Positions 46,930-56,504 of a stretch of 64,000 bases of DNA are shown here, piece by piece (position 1 is the first letter of the stretch; every line of letters starts with the position of its first letter). Made by a program: the position numbers and the translations under genes. The notes beneath the pieces are model-generated. The model ran no database searches, was not told the DNA's origin, and saw nothing but the letters and a program-made list of their open reading frames with translations. The DNA is taken from positions 124,001 through 188,000 of the forward strand of contig NZ_JALJRA010000009.1 of assembly GCF_022968135.1 (NCBI RefSeq). The letters are read 5' to 3'. Origin of the DNA: Pseudorhizobium tarimense (GTDB lineage: Bacteria; Pseudomonadota; Alphaproteobacteria; Rhizobiales; Rhizobiaceae).

Positions 46930-47829
46930 ATGACGCTGGATCAGCTGCGGGTATTTGTGGAAGTGGCAGAGCGCCAGCATGTGACGCGGGCGGCGGCTGC
47001 GCTCAACATGACGCAGTCGGCCACGAGTGCTGCGGTTTCTGCGCTTGAACAGCGCCACGGGGTGATCCTCTTCAATCGGATCGGCCGTCGCATTGAGCTG
47101 ACGGAGGCGGGACGCCTCTTCCTGCCGGAGGCAAAGGCGCTGCTGGAGCGAGCAGGGGCGGCAGAACACATGCTGGCGGATCTCGGCGGGACGGCGAGCG
47201 GCACCTTGCGGCTCCACGCCAGCCAAACGGTTGCCAGCTACTGGCTGCCATCGCGCCTCGTCGCCTATCACGAGCGCTTCCCGCGGGTCGACCTGGAGCT
47301 TGTCGTCGGCAATACCAGAAGCGCTGCGGAAGCGGTCATATCCGGGCGGGCGCAGCTCGGGGTCGTCGAGGGTGAGATCGATTCCCCCGAACTCGTGCGT
47401 ACCAAAGTGGCCGAAGACCATCTGTTGCTCGTCGTCGGCAACCGGCATCCATGGGCTGATCGGCAGGCGATCCTGCCGTCGGAACTGATGGAAACCAGCT
47501 GGATCATGCGCGAGGTCGGCTCCGGCACGCGTTCCGCCTTCGAGCGAGAGCTTCAGGCGCTGGGCCTTGATCCGGCAGACCTGTCCATCGTGCTGGAACT
47601 GCCCTCGAACGAAGCGGCAATTGCTGCCGTCGAGGCGGGACTCAGCGCAACGGTGATTTCAAGCCGTGCCGCACGCTCGCATCATTTCTCAGGCCGGGTC
47701 CGCGCCGTCGATTTTCCGATGCCTGTGCGGGCCTTCTCCGTCCTGCACCACCGCGAGCGCCATGTGACGCGCGCCATGCGGGCAATGCTGGACATTCTGC
47801 AGGAGCAGGAAAAGCCAAACGCCGTCTGA
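46930..47829 (+). CDS. LysR-family regulator divergent from yeiH-like gene
   Basis: 299 residues. N-terminal HTH: MTLDQLRVFVEVAERQHVTR, AAAALNMTQSATSAAVSALE. Effector domain (about 90-295) of the CysB/YeiE-like type (GTLRLHASQTVASYWLPSRL). Probably activates the divergent yeiH-like gene; an AT-rich palindromic stretch around 46903-46915 (ATTGATCGATAAT) in the shared interval is a candidate binding site. Confidence 0.92.
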   Translation: MTLDQLRVFVEVAERQHVTRAAAALNMTQSATSAAVSALEQRHGVILFNRIGRRIELTEAGRLFLPEAKALLERAGAAEHMLADLGGTASGTLRLHASQTVASYWLPSRLVAYHERFPRVDLELVVGNTRSAAEAVISGRAQLGVVEGEIDSPELVRTKVAEDHLLLVVGNRHPWADRQAILPSELMETSWIMREVGSGTRSAFERELQALGLDPADLSIVLELPSNEAAIAAVEAGLSATVISSRAARSHHFSGRVRAVDFPMPVRAFSVLHHRERHVTRAMRAMLDILQEQEKPNAV

Positions 47830-47835
47830 CCAGGT

Positions 47836-49497
47836 TCAGATCTCCGTGCGTCTCAGGATGTAGTCGAGACCGCCGACACGGAACCAGCGATAGGCGTGTG
47901 CCTCCAGCAGGAGCCGGTGCCGGCTATTCTCGTCGGCTTCGCTGCTTTGGCTGTCGGCAATGTCGATCAGCAACCGACCCTGCTCGCCGCAGCCGACATC
48001 AAGATCGATCTCCACCGGTTCCGGGTGGAGGTTGTGAATGATCAGCACCGCGTTGTTGCGCCAGTCGTAGCGCAGCGCCAGTACGCCAGGATCCTTCGTG
48101 TCGAGCGCCGTGAAGTCGCCCCAGCCGATCTCGGGCGCTTCTTTGCGCATCCGGATCAGCCGCTCCATCCAGTTCAGAAGAGACTCCGGCGATCGTCGCT
48201 GCTCGGCGACATTGATGTGCTCGTAGCCGAACGGCCCCTCGGAGATCACCGGCAGCACCGGCTTGTCGCTCTTGGTGAAGCCTCCCTGCGGCTCGTCAGA
48301 CCACTGCATTGGTGTGCGGCAGCTGTTGCGATCCGGAAGTTTCAGGTCGTCGCCCATGCCGATCTCGTCGCCGTAGCGGATCACCGGCGTGCCGGGCAGC
48401 GAGAACATCAGGCTGTAAGCCAGCTCGAGCCGGCGCTGGTCGCCGCCCAGCATCGGCGCCAGACGACGGCGGATGCCACGGTCGTAAAGCTGCATGTTCT
48501 TGTCCGGGCCGAAGGCGGCGAAGACCGCCTGACGCTGATTTTTGTCGAGGCGTCCGAGGTCGAGTTCATCGTGGTTGCGCAGGAACTGGCCCCATTGAGC
48601 CGTGCCCGGCTTCGGCTTCGTCCTCTCAAGCGCCTCGATCATCGGGCGCGTGTCGCCGCTCGCCAGGGCATAGAACAGCGTCTGGTTGACCTGGAAGTTG
48701 AACATCATCTGGATGCGGTCGCCGTCGTCGCCGAAGTAGTTCAGGTTTTCCTCCGGCAGGATGTTCGCTTCCCCGAGGATCATCGAGTCGCCCTTGCGCC
48801 ACTGAAGGAACTCGCGGAAGGTCCGCAGCATGTCGAAGTGCTCCTTCGCCTCCTTCACGCCGGGAATCTTCTCGGCGATGACGAAGGGCACGGCATCCAT
48901 GCGAAAGCCGCTGACGCCGAGCTGGATCCAGAAGCCCATGATCTTCAGGATTTCCTCCTGAACCATGGGATTGGCCGTGTTGAGGTCCGGTTGGAACTCA
49001 TAGAAGCGGTGGAAGTAGTATCCGCCTGCCTTCTCGTCCCGCGTCCAGGTGCTGTCCTGCACGCCCGGGAAGACCATGCCCTGATCGGCATCCGCAGGCT
49101 TCGTGTTCGACCAGACGTACCAGTCGCGGTAGGGGGAGTTGGGGTCGCTGCGGGCCGACTGGAACCAGGGATGCTGGTTTGAGGTGTGGTTGACTACCAG
49201 ATCGATCAGGACCCGGATGCCGCGCTGCTTGCAGCCATGGGTGAAGTCGACAAAATCGCCGAGCGTCCCGTAGCGCGGATCCACGTTGTAGTAGTCGGTG
49301 ATGTCGTAGCCGTCGTCCTTGCCCGGCGAGGGCTGGAACGGCATCAGCCAGATGGCGCCAACACCGAGGCCTGCGAGGTAATCGAGCCGACGGGACAGGC
49401 CCTCGAAATCGCCCACACCGTCACCATTGGCGTCCATGAAGGTTTCGACAGAGAGGCAATAGACGACGGTGTTCTTATACCAAAGATCGCTGATCAC
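47836..49497 (-). CDS. GH13 alpha-amylase family enzyme, trehalose-synthase-like
   Basis: 553 residues from the GTG at 49497, preceded by AGGAGAA; the upstream ATG at 49584 adds 29 residues without homology-like character. (Beta/alpha)8 barrel with GH13 regions: DLVVNHTS, nucleophile Asp in VSGFRMDAVPF, acid/base Glu in MILGEANIL, and LRNHDELDL. NGDGVGDFEGLSRRLDYLAG and FPGVQDSTWTRDE are TreS-like. Likely converts maltose and trehalose or acts on related glucosides. No kinase domain or maltokinase gene is attached. Stands alone. Confidence 0.88.
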   Translation of the reverse strand: MISDLWYKNTVVYCLSVETFMDANGDGVGDFEGLSRRLDYLAGLGVGAIWLMPFQPSPGKDDGYDITDYYNVDPRYGTLGDFVDFTHGCKQRGIRVLIDLVVNHTSNQHPWFQSARSDPNSPYRDWYVWSNTKPADADQGMVFPGVQDSTWTRDEKAGGYYFHRFYEFQPDLNTANPMVQEEILKIMGFWIQLGVSGFRMDAVPFVIAEKIPGVKEAKEHFDMLRTFREFLQWRKGDSMILGEANILPEENLNYFGDDGDRIQMMFNFQVNQTLFYALASGDTRPMIEALERTKPKPGTAQWGQFLRNHDELDLGRLDKNQRQAVFAAFGPDKNMQLYDRGIRRRLAPMLGGDQRRLELAYSLMFSLPGTPVIRYGDEIGMGDDLKLPDRNSCRTPMQWSDEPQGGFTKSDKPVLPVISEGPFGYEHINVAEQRRSPESLLNWMERLIRMRKEAPEIGWGDFTALDTKDPGVLALRYDWRNNAVLIIHNLHPEPVEIDLDVGCGEQGRLLIDIADSQSSEADENSRHRLLLEAHAYRWFRVGGLDYILRRTEI

Positions 49498-49602
49498 GGG
49501 GCGGTTCTCCTGTGCGCACCCGAGCAGCAATGACGGGAGCGACTGATTGTTCCCCACGGGCGCTCTTGCATCGGCCGGCTTCATGCCGACGGAGCAGCCA
49601 AA

Positions 49603-49636
49603 TGAAAAGGCCCGGCAGCGGGTGCTGCCGGGCCTT
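49603..49636 (-). terminator. Rho-independent terminator of the chemoreceptor gene
   Basis: Perfect 13-bp stem, 49607-49619 paired with 49624-49636, with a 4-base loop, followed by TTTTCATT on the minus strand. It lies 24 bases beyond the chemoreceptor stop. Confidence 0.92.
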
Positions 49637-49659
49637 GGGCTGGAGAGTGATCGGGTCGC

Positions 49660-51567
49660 TTAGGCGGCCGCACGGACTTTGTGTCCAGACATGCCGGAGT
49701 GGCCGTCGAGCTTGAAGTTCTGGAGCATGGTCTGCAGCTGGAAGCTCTCCTGGGCGAGCGTCGTGCTGGCCGCAGTGGTTTCTTCCACCATGGCTGCGTT
49801 CTTCTGTGTCATCTGGTCCATCTGGTTGACCGAGGAGTTGATCTCACCAAGCGCCGTCGACTGTTCCCGGGCAGCCGTTGCAATCGACTCGACGTGGCCG
49901 TTGACGCGGTTGACGAGGTTTTCGATTTCCAGCAAAGCATCGCCGGTCGAGCGGACGAGCGCGACGCCACCTTCCACTTCGGAGGCCGACGCGGTGATCA
50001 GCGTCTTGATCTCCTTGGCAGCATTGGCGGAGCGCTGTGCCAGTTCACGGACTTCCTGGGCAACGACTGCAAAGCCGCGGCCGGCTTCGCCGGCACGGGC
50101 CGCCTCTACGCCGGCGTTCAGAGCCAGCAGGTTGGTCTGGAAGGCGATCTCATCGATCACGGTGATGATCTGGCTGATCTTGTTGGAAGAGTCCTCGATA
50201 CGGCCCATGGCGTCGACGGCGCTGCGGACGATTTCGCCCGACTTTGCCGCACTCTGGCGCGTCTCGTGAACCATGTCGCGAGCCTCGTTGGCACGCGAGG
50301 AGGAGGCACGGACGGTCGCGGTGATCTCGTCGAGAGCCGCAGCCGTTTCTTCGAGAGCCGCAGCCTGCTGTTCCGTCCGCTTGGACAGATCGTTGGCAGC
50401 GGAGCTCAGCTCTGCCGACTTGTCGTTGATCGTGCTTGCGGCACCGCGAACATCGTTCATGGTGGCACGCAGCGTTACCATCGTGGCGTTGACGTTGGCC
50501 TGAAGCTCAGCAAACGCCCCTTGGAACTGGCCATTCATGGTCTGCGTCAGGTCGGCATCGGCAAGCGCTGCGATGACGCGACGGGTTTCGGCAACCGCGG
50601 TGTCCACGCTGCCGACCAATTCGTTGACGCTCTTTGCGAAGCGGTTGAGGTCTTCGTTCTGGTAGTCCTTGCTGATGCGGCCGGAGAAGTCACCGGCAAC
50701 AGCCGCAGCGACGACTGTCGCAATGCTCGACTGCAGGTCGCTGCTGCGCTCGTGGAGTGCTGCTTCCTGCGACTTCAGTTCCTGCACGGCGAGCGCGTTC
50801 TTGCGGAAGACGTCGACGGCACGGCCCATTTCGCCAATCTCGTCCTTGCGGCCGGCATCGACGGACGTGTCCTGGAGGTCGCCCTGCGCAAGGCGGCTCA
50901 TCGCCTGGGTCAGCGAGCGGATCGGCAGAACGATGCCGCGGCGGGCAACCAGAGTGCTGATGGCAGCGCCGATCACAGTGAATGCCAGCGCGGATGCTGC
51001 TGCCACGATCATCGCGGTGGACGAAGAGGAAAGGGCTTCAGCGCGGGCAGCGGCCAGCTCTTCGCCGGAGTACTTGCTGTAGACCTTGACGGTGTCGGTC
51101 ACGACTTTCTGGCCGGCCAGTGCCTTGCCAAGTGCGGCGGAGATGGCCGCTGCATCCGAAGGATTGCTTTCAGCGACCCTCACCATGGCGCGGATTTCGT
51201 TAAAGTAGCTGTCTATCGCCGCGCGGATCGTCTTCAGCTGATCCAGCTCCGTTGCGTCAGCCGTGGATTCGATCTTGGGCAGGCGGTCGAGCATCTCTGC
51301 CGCACGCTTTTCCGTTTCGGCACGAAAGTCCGCGGCCTTTTCCGGCGCCGCGGCGAGCTGGTAGGTCATGCGGCTGATGGCGATGATATCGACCCGCAGA
51401 TCCATCGCTTCGCGTGCCGTTTCCTCGCGCGCACCGACGTTCGTCATCGCCTGCTGCAAGCCATAGAGCCCGCTGCCGGAGATTGCAGCGATGATGAGGG
51501 AGGAAATTCCCATTACAACCACAAGAAGACCGATCTTCTTGGAAATTCCTAGATCCTTAAATGTCAT
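49660..51567 (-). CDS. methyl-accepting chemotaxis protein
   Basis: 635 residues from the ATG at 51567 (the longer TTG/ATG at 51594 lacks a ribosome site). Membrane helix about 12-37, four-helix-bundle periplasmic domain, second membrane helix about 185-205, HAMP ([20 protein letters not shown]), a second HAMP-like segment, then the signalling domain with the hairpin tip [20 protein letters not shown]. The ligand is unknown. No chemotaxis genes are adjacent. The C-terminus (GHKVRAAA) has no CheR-tethering pentapeptide. Confidence 0.95.
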   Translation of the reverse strand: MTFKDLGISKKIGLLVVVMGISSLIIAAISGSGLYGLQQAMTNVGAREETAREAMDLRVDIIAISRMTYQLAAAPEKAADFRAETEKRAAEMLDRLPKIESTADATELDQLKTIRAAIDSYFNEIRAMVRVAESNPSDAAAISAALGKALAGQKVVTDTVKVYSKYSGEELAAARAEALSSSSTAMIVAAASALAFTVIGAAISTLVARRGIVLPIRSLTQAMSRLAQGDLQDTSVDAGRKDEIGEMGRAVDVFRKNALAVQELKSQEAALHERSSDLQSSIATVVAAAVAGDFSGRISKDYQNEDLNRFAKSVNELVGSVDTAVAETRRVIAALADADLTQTMNGQFQGAFAELQANVNATMVTLRATMNDVRGAASTINDKSAELSSAANDLSKRTEQQAAALEETAAALDEITATVRASSSRANEARDMVHETRQSAAKSGEIVRSAVDAMGRIEDSSNKISQIITVIDEIAFQTNLLALNAGVEAARAGEAGRGFAVVAQEVRELAQRSANAAKEIKTLITASASEVEGGVALVRSTGDALLEIENLVNRVNGHVESIATAAREQSTALGEINSSVNQMDQMTQKNAAMVEETTAASTTLAQESFQLQTMLQNFKLDGHSGMSGHKVRAAA

Positions 51568-51773
51568 AATCTTGAATCCCGGTTGGACAAGCAAGTATGT
51601 CGCGGCGCGGCTTCAAGCCGCACCACAGAAACTCCCGCTTAACACTTGGCAGAGATCGGCTAACTCGCAGTTAAAAAATCGGCCGGACTTTCGCACTGCA
51701 GCACGTGAGTCGATGTTGCTTGGGAATTGGTCTTCTGCAGCCCTGTCGAGAAGCTCACGCAGGGCTGCTTCCC

Positions 51774-53090
51774 TCACTCGGCCGCTACGGGAGCTGCCGC
51801 AGGGTTGTTCGGATGCGTTGTCCAGTTCGCGTATTGCGGATCAACAGTCTTGCCAGTGCGCTTGTCCAGTTCGCCCGCACCAAGCGCTTCCATTGTGATG
51901 CAGTTCTCGACGGGACAGACGTTGACGCAGAGGTTGCAGCCGACGCATTCGTCTTCCATTACCTCGAAGTGGCGAACGCCGTTGACGACACTGGTGATCG
52001 CCTGGTGCGAGGTGTCCTCGCAAGCGATGTGGCAGCGGCCGCACTTGATGCAGAGATCCTGGTCGATCTTCGCCTTCGTCACGTAGTTGAGGTTCAGGTA
52101 CTGCCAGTCGGTGACGTTTCCGACGGCGCGGCCGCAGATGTCGTCGAGCGAGCGGTGCCCCTTGGCATCCATCCAGTCGGAAAGGCCGGTGATCATCTCC
52201 TGGACGATCTTGAAGCCATAGGTCATGGCCGCGGTGCAGACCTGCACGTTGCCTGCACCAAGGGCCAAGAATTCCGCCGCATCGCGCCAGGTCGTCACCC
52301 CGCCGATGCCGGAGATCGGCAGGCCGTAGGTTTCCGGGTCGCGGGCGATCTCGGCCACCATGTTGAGCGCGATCGGCTTCACGGCCGGGCCGCAGTAGCC
52401 GCCATGGCTGCCCTTGCCATTGATCGAGGGATTGGGCGAGAAGGTGTCGAGATTGACGGACACGATCGAGGAGATCGTATTGATGAGCGACACCGCGTCG
52501 GTGCCGCCGCGCTTGGCGGCGCGCGCCGGGTAGCGGATGTCGGTAATGTTCGGCGTCAGCTTGGTGATCACCGGCATGCGGCTGTACTGTTTGCACCAGC
52601 GCACCACCATCTCGATATATTCCGGCACCTGGCCGACGGCCGATCCCATGCCGCGTTCGGACATTCCGTGGGGGCAGCCGAAGTTTAACTCAATGCCATC
52701 GACTTCCGTCTCTTCCACGAGCGGCAGGATCGCCTTCCAGGCATCCTCCTCGCACGGCACCATGATGGAGGCGACTATGGCGCGGTCCGGCCACTTCTTC
52801 TTCACCTCCTTCATTTCGCGCAGGTTCACGTAAAGGTCGCGGTCGGTGATCAGCTCGATGTTGTTCAGCCCTAATAGCCGGCGGTCGGCGCCCCAGATCG
52901 CACCGTAACGCGGTCCGTTGACGTTGACGACCGGGGGGCCTTCCTCGCCTAGCGTCTTCCAGACGACGCCGCCCCAGCCCGCCTGAAAGGCACGCTCGAC
53001 ATTGTAGGCCTTGTCAGTCGGCGGCGCGGAGGCAAGCCAGAAGGGGTTTGGCGACTTGATGCCGACGAAGTTGTTGCGGATATCAGCCAT
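51774..53090 (-). CDS. preA: NAD-dependent dihydropyrimidine dehydrogenase, catalytic subunit (PreA type)
   Basis: 438 residues. FMN-binding dihydroorotate-dehydrogenase-like barrel (about 1-310) with the active-site Cys in ELNFGCPHGMSERGMGSAVG. C-terminal ferredoxin domain with two [4Fe-4S] motifs: CIKCGRCHIACE and CVGCNLCVNVCPVENC. Reduces uracil and thymine to dihydro forms with electrons from the partner flavoprotein. First step of the reductive pathway. 12 bases downstream of the partner gene. Confidence 0.95.
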   Translation of the reverse strand: MADIRNNFVGIKSPNPFWLASAPPTDKAYNVERAFQAGWGGVVWKTLGEEGPPVVNVNGPRYGAIWGADRRLLGLNNIELITDRDLYVNLREMKEVKKKWPDRAIVASIMVPCEEDAWKAILPLVEETEVDGIELNFGCPHGMSERGMGSAVGQVPEYIEMVVRWCKQYSRMPVITKLTPNITDIRYPARAAKRGGTDAVSLINTISSIVSVNLDTFSPNPSINGKGSHGGYCGPAVKPIALNMVAEIARDPETYGLPISGIGGVTTWRDAAEFLALGAGNVQVCTAAMTYGFKIVQEMITGLSDWMDAKGHRSLDDICGRAVGNVTDWQYLNLNYVTKAKIDQDLCIKCGRCHIACEDTSHQAITSVVNGVRHFEVMEDECVGCNLCVNVCPVENCITMEALGAGELDKRTGKTVDPQYANWTTHPNNPAAAPVAAE

Positions 53091-53102
53091 GTCCGTTCCT
53101 CC

Positions 53103-54464
53103 TCAGGCGACCGCGGCGGCGGGTTGAGCGCCGGCGGCAAGCTGCCTGTTGATGCTTTCGGCGGCGTCGCGCCCCTGCGCAACCGCGGTGACGGTCAGAT
53201 CTTCGCCCCTGCCGACGCAATCGCCGCCAGCCCAAATACCCTCGACCGAGGTGCGGCCTTCCGCGTCCGTGAAAACCCGGCCTGCCTCGATCCGCAGGCT
53301 GCCGAGACCGCTCGTCGCAAAGGTCTGGCCGATCGCCTTCATCACCTGATCGGCGGCGATAATGCCGGTCTCGCCGGTCCCGACCAACTTGCCATTTTCG
53401 GCCTTGGTGTAACCCAACTCGATGCCTGCCACCGCGCCGTCCTTGCCCAGGATGCGTTTGGGCGCCAGCCAGTGGCGGATGATCACGCCGTTCGAGGCGG
53501 CAAGATCCTGCTCGTAGCCGGAGGCGTTCATGCTTTCCTTGCCGCGGCGATAGCAGATCGTCACCTCTTCGGCGCCGAGAAGCTTGGCCTGGATTGCCGC
53601 GTCGATGGCGGTCATGCCGCCGCCGAGCACCACAACCCGCCGCCCGACCGGCACCTCTGACTTGTCCTTGGCCTGTCGCAGAGCTGCGATGAACTGCACC
53701 GCATCCTCGACGCCGTTCAGTTCCTCGCCCTCGATGCCAAGGCCGTTGACGCCCGCAAGGCCGATGCCGAGGAAGACGGCGTCGAATTCCGCGGTGAGGT
53801 CGGCAAGCGTGAAGTCTCGACCAAGGACCTGACCATTGCGGATCTCGATGCCGCCGATGGCGGTGACGTAGTCCACTTCGCGCTGCGCGAAATTCTCCGT
53901 CGCCTTGTAAGTGGCGATACCATACTCGTTCAGACCGCCGACCTTCTCCCGCGCATCGAACACGATTACGCTGTGCCCGTGCATGGAAAGGCGGTGCGCA
54001 CAGGCAAGCCCGGCCGGCCCTGCGCCGACCACCGCCACCCGCCGTCCGGTCGATGCCGCACGCTGGTAGAACTGGCGGTTCGTTTCCATGGCAATATCGG
54101 TCGAATAGCGCTGCAGCTTGCCGATCTCGACCGGTCGGTCCTCCGCCGTGTTGCGCACGCACGCCTGTTCGCAGAGCGTCTCGGTGGGACAGACGCGGGC
54201 GCACATGCCGCCGAGGATGTTCTGGTCGAAGATCGTCTTGGCCGCCCCTAGCGGGTTGCCGGTAGAGATCTGCCGGATGAACAGCGGAATGTCGATTGCG
54301 GTGGGACAAGCCGTCATGCACGGCGCGTCGTAGCAGAAATAGCAGCGGTCGGCTGCAACCAGCGCCTCATGCTTGTCAAGGCGCGGGTGGAGATCGGAAA
54401 AATTGACGGCGTATTGCTCGGGAGACAGGCGGTCAGCCTGTATCCCGCTTCCCAGTCGATCCAT
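53103..54464 (-). CDS. preT: NAD-dependent dihydropyrimidine dehydrogenase, FAD subunit (PreT type)
   Basis: 453 residues from the ATG at 54464 (AGAGGGAA upstream). N-terminal double cluster domain: CYFCYDAPCMTACPTAIDIP and CARVCPTETLCEQACVR. FAD site VAVVGAGPAGLACAHRL and NAD site VVVLGGGMTAIDAA. Oxidises NAD(P)H and passes electrons to the PreA-type subunit. A RutR-like site lies 64-79 bases upstream. Confidence 0.95.
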   Translation of the reverse strand: MDRLGSGIQADRLSPEQYAVNFSDLHPRLDKHEALVAADRCYFCYDAPCMTACPTAIDIPLFIRQISTGNPLGAAKTIFDQNILGGMCARVCPTETLCEQACVRNTAEDRPVEIGKLQRYSTDIAMETNRQFYQRAASTGRRVAVVGAGPAGLACAHRLSMHGHSVIVFDAREKVGGLNEYGIATYKATENFAQREVDYVTAIGGIEIRNGQVLGRDFTLADLTAEFDAVFLGIGLAGVNGLGIEGEELNGVEDAVQFIAALRQAKDKSEVPVGRRVVVLGGGMTAIDAAIQAKLLGAEEVTICYRRGKESMNASGYEQDLAASNGVIIRHWLAPKRILGKDGAVAGIELGYTKAENGKLVGTGETGIIAADQVMKAIGQTFATSGLGSLRIEAGRVFTDAEGRTSVEGIWAGGDCVGRGEDLTVTAVAQGRDAAESINRQLAAGAQPAAAVA

Positions 54465-54527
54465 CTGCGTTCCCTCTTTTATGGCTTCATGGACAACTAT
54501 TGGAAGCAGGCTAACACAGGCCAAAAA

Positions 54528-54543
54528 TTTATCAAACGGTAAA
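54528..54543. promoter_or_regulatory. second RutR-like operator, upstream of preT-preA
   Basis: TTTATCAAACGGTAAA: 10 of 14 fixed positions match the RutR consensus. It shares the GGTAAAA end with the site at 45014-45029. Located in the promoter region of the dehydrogenase operon. Confidence 0.5.
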
Positions 54544-54673
54544 ACTTTGGAATGTCAGACGCTGGGCGTCAGCTGCAAATTTAATCTTTACTATAAAAAT
54601 CAAGTTTAATAAGGTCGCCATCAACTCAGAGAGGGGCGGCCGAATTTCGGCCTCCCGCAACAAGGGGAGAAGC

Positions 54674-55081
54674 ATGGCGAAGAAGGGCAAGAAGGCGAGC
54701 CGCAGCGGCGCGCAGGCGCAGCAGTCGGCCGATGGCGCATCGACAGACCAGTCGGGAGCGATCCGCAGCTTCCTTTATGTCGGGGGCCGTGACTGCCAGG
54801 TTGCACATCTCCGCCAGATTGCCACCAACCACGGCGCCCAACTCATTCACCACGATGGCGGACTGCGCGAAGCGGTGTCGCGCATTGATACCGTTCTCCC
54901 CTCCGTCGACTGCGTCTTCTGCCCCATCGACTGTATCAGCCATGACGCGTGTCTGCGGGTGAAGACCGGATGCAAGAAATTCGGAAAGACCTTCATCCCG
55001 CTGCGTAACGGTTCGAAGTCGAGCCTCGAACGGGCGCTGCAGTCAATGAAGGAGCGGAGCAATGAACGAACAAGGCCCTGA
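54674..55081 (+). CDS. DUF2325 family protein
   Basis: 135 residues. Charged N-terminal tail (MAKKGKKASRSGAQAQQSAD), then a DUF2325 domain: FLYVGGRDCQVAHLRQIATN, CVFCPIDCISHDACLRVKTG. The four Cys of the last motif suggest metal or redox sensitivity. Function of DUF2325 is not established. GGGGAG precedes the ATG. The 209-base upstream gap is AT-rich near 54580-54610 and probably a promoter. Confidence 0.88.
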   Translation: MAKKGKKASRSGAQAQQSADGASTDQSGAIRSFLYVGGRDCQVAHLRQIATNHGAQLIHHDGGLREAVSRIDTVLPSVDCVFCPIDCISHDACLRVKTGCKKFGKTFIPLRNGSKSSLERALQSMKERSNERTRP

Positions 55082-55283
55082 TGTCAGCCTGTTGATTGGG
55101 CTTCACAAGCTGGCGCAGCAAAACGGAGATGGCCTCGTGCCGGAGCTTTATTCTCTGCTTGTGGAACCCTTGCGTTCTCACGCGGACATGGCCGATGTCA
55201 TACCGTTTCCGGCAGAGCGACGAGAGACGGTCCCGTCAGCTCCCGTCATCGGCACAAACAGGATTTTGACGTTCCGGCGCTAG
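55062..55283 (+). CDS. small hypothetical protein overlapping DUF2325 gene
   Basis: 73 residues, ATG at 55062, overlapping the previous gene by 20 bases in another frame. MNEQGPDVSLLIGLHKLAQQ and ADMADVIPFPAERRETV are seen. No motif recognised. GGAGCGGAG upstream and the overlap suggest translational coupling with the DUF2325 gene. Confidence 0.65.
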   Translation: MNEQGPDVSLLIGLHKLAQQNGDGLVPELYSLLVEPLRSHADMADVIPFPAERRETVPSAPVIGTNRILTFRR

Positions 55284-55285
55284 GC

Positions 55286-55663
55286 TCAATCGGCGGGAGG
55301 GCGGCTTGGGAGCAGGGCACCCACTGCCACCACTATCCAACCCAGGATCATGGTCGTGCCACCGATGGGTGCTGCCATCGGGAATAGTCCGCTGCCGCCA
55401 AAGTGACGCATGAGAAGATCTCCTGCGAATACGAAAGTCCCCAAGCCGATCACCAGGGCGGCCATAGTCGCCGTTTTAAACTGGCGGTGTCCCAGGTGCA
55501 GTGCAAGAAGTGCAGGTGCATGGACGAGGCACATGGTCGAGGCGGAGCCGAGCAGTCGTGCATCGCCGCCATGGCTTGCTGCAGCGGCGAGTGCCACGCC
55601 GGCCGCCCCAAAGATGCCGCTTAGAAACAGGATGAACGGCCGCAGAATATGGAATCTTTCCAC
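55286..55663 (-). CDS. DUF423 family small membrane protein
   Basis: 125 residues from the GTG at 55663 with AGGGAA 8 bases upstream. Four membrane helices: FILFLSGIFGAAGVALAAAA, then SASTMCLVHAPALLALHLGH, AALVIGLGTFVFAGDLLMRH and ILGWIVVAVGALL. Typical DUF423 pattern with GLFPMAAPIGGTTMILGW. Function unknown. Starts 4 bases after the haemoglobin gene stop, so they form an operon. Confidence 0.88.
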   Translation of the reverse strand: MERFHILRPFILFLSGIFGAAGVALAAAASHGGDARLLGSASTMCLVHAPALLALHLGHRQFKTATMAALVIGLGTFVFAGDLLMRHFGGSGLFPMAAPIGGTTMILGWIVVAVGALLPSRPPAD

Positions 55664-55667
55664 CGCG

Positions 55668-56057
55668 CTATTCCCTGTTCTGCATGTGGGAAGCGAGCCG
55701 CTCGATCGGCGGCCAGATGATGTCGCGAAGCTTCGGGTTCTCAACTGTTTCGTCCAGCGCGCGACGAAAACAAAGTAGCCATTCCTCAGTTTCTCGAGGT
55801 CCGATGGACGCGCCGAAGTGCCGGGATCGAAGCCTCGGATGCCCATGCTTCTCGACATAAACCGGCGGGCCCCCGAGGTAGCCGGTGAGGTAGTCGTAGA
55901 GTTTCGCCTCGCTGCCTTCGAGGCTTGCCGGATGGACGGCCCGGCAGTGCCTTGCTTCGGGCAGCGTGTCCATCAGCTGGTAAAAGCGTCTGGTAAGGGC
56001 ACGGACGGTCACGTCGCCGCCGATAGCTTCGTAGAGGGTGATGGTTTTGCCCGACAT
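55668..56057 (-). CDS. group II truncated haemoglobin
   Basis: 129 residues from the ATG at 56057 (GGAAG 7 bases upstream). Truncated globin motifs: LYEAIGGDVTVRALTRRFYQ, YDYLTGYLGGPPVYVEKHGH (proximal His and group II pattern) and PRLRSRHFGASIGPRETEEW. Binds oxygen, NO or sulfide by family knowledge; often linked to NO detoxification. Cotranscribed with the DUF423 gene. Confidence 0.92.
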   Translation of the reverse strand: MSGKTITLYEAIGGDVTVRALTRRFYQLMDTLPEARHCRAVHPASLEGSEAKLYDYLTGYLGGPPVYVEKHGHPRLRSRHFGASIGPRETEEWLLCFRRALDETVENPKLRDIIWPPIERLASHMQNRE

Positions 56058-56131
56058 CAGGTCTTCCGGCTTGATCCTGCCCCTCGCTCTAGATCCGCGG
56101 ATCGTTCCTGACAAGCGCCAAGGCGTCGCAC

Positions 56132-56323
56132 TCAGTCGGGACCGACGTCGGCTTCACGCCCCTTCTCGTCGGGAAGGGATCCGGCTCCCGGCGTTTTTTG
56201 TTTATCTACAAGCGTGTCCTTGGCGTGCGGGCCGGCCGGGTTCTTCGCACCGCCCGTCTGCGCAGTACCGTCGCGGTTCTCGACCGCTTCCTGTGCCATC
56301 TCGTCCTTGTTCTTGTCGGCCAT
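56132..56323 (-). CDS. small hydrophilic protein, unknown
   Basis: 63 residues from the ATG at 56323 with a strong AAAGGAGAA site. Very polar and acidic: MADKNKDEMAQEAVENRDGT, then GGAKNPAGPHAKDTLVDKQK. Likely intrinsically disordered; perhaps a stress-type protein. No family recognised. Confidence 0.7.
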   Translation of the reverse strand: MADKNKDEMAQEAVENRDGTAQTGGAKNPAGPHAKDTLVDKQKTPGAGSLPDEKGREADVGPD

Positions 56324-56504
56324 GGGGTTTCTCCTTTCAATGAAATAACACTTCCCGGGTTTGCCGAGTTCCGCAAGCTCTGGCTCAGGCTCTGCAGTGC
56401 TGAAATCGAGCTTCGCTATCGTCTGCAACGCATCCTCATGATCTTGTACGCCGCACCGGAACGGAATGCGGTCGAGCGGGTTGTGAGGTAGGGCGAGCAG
56501 GGAG

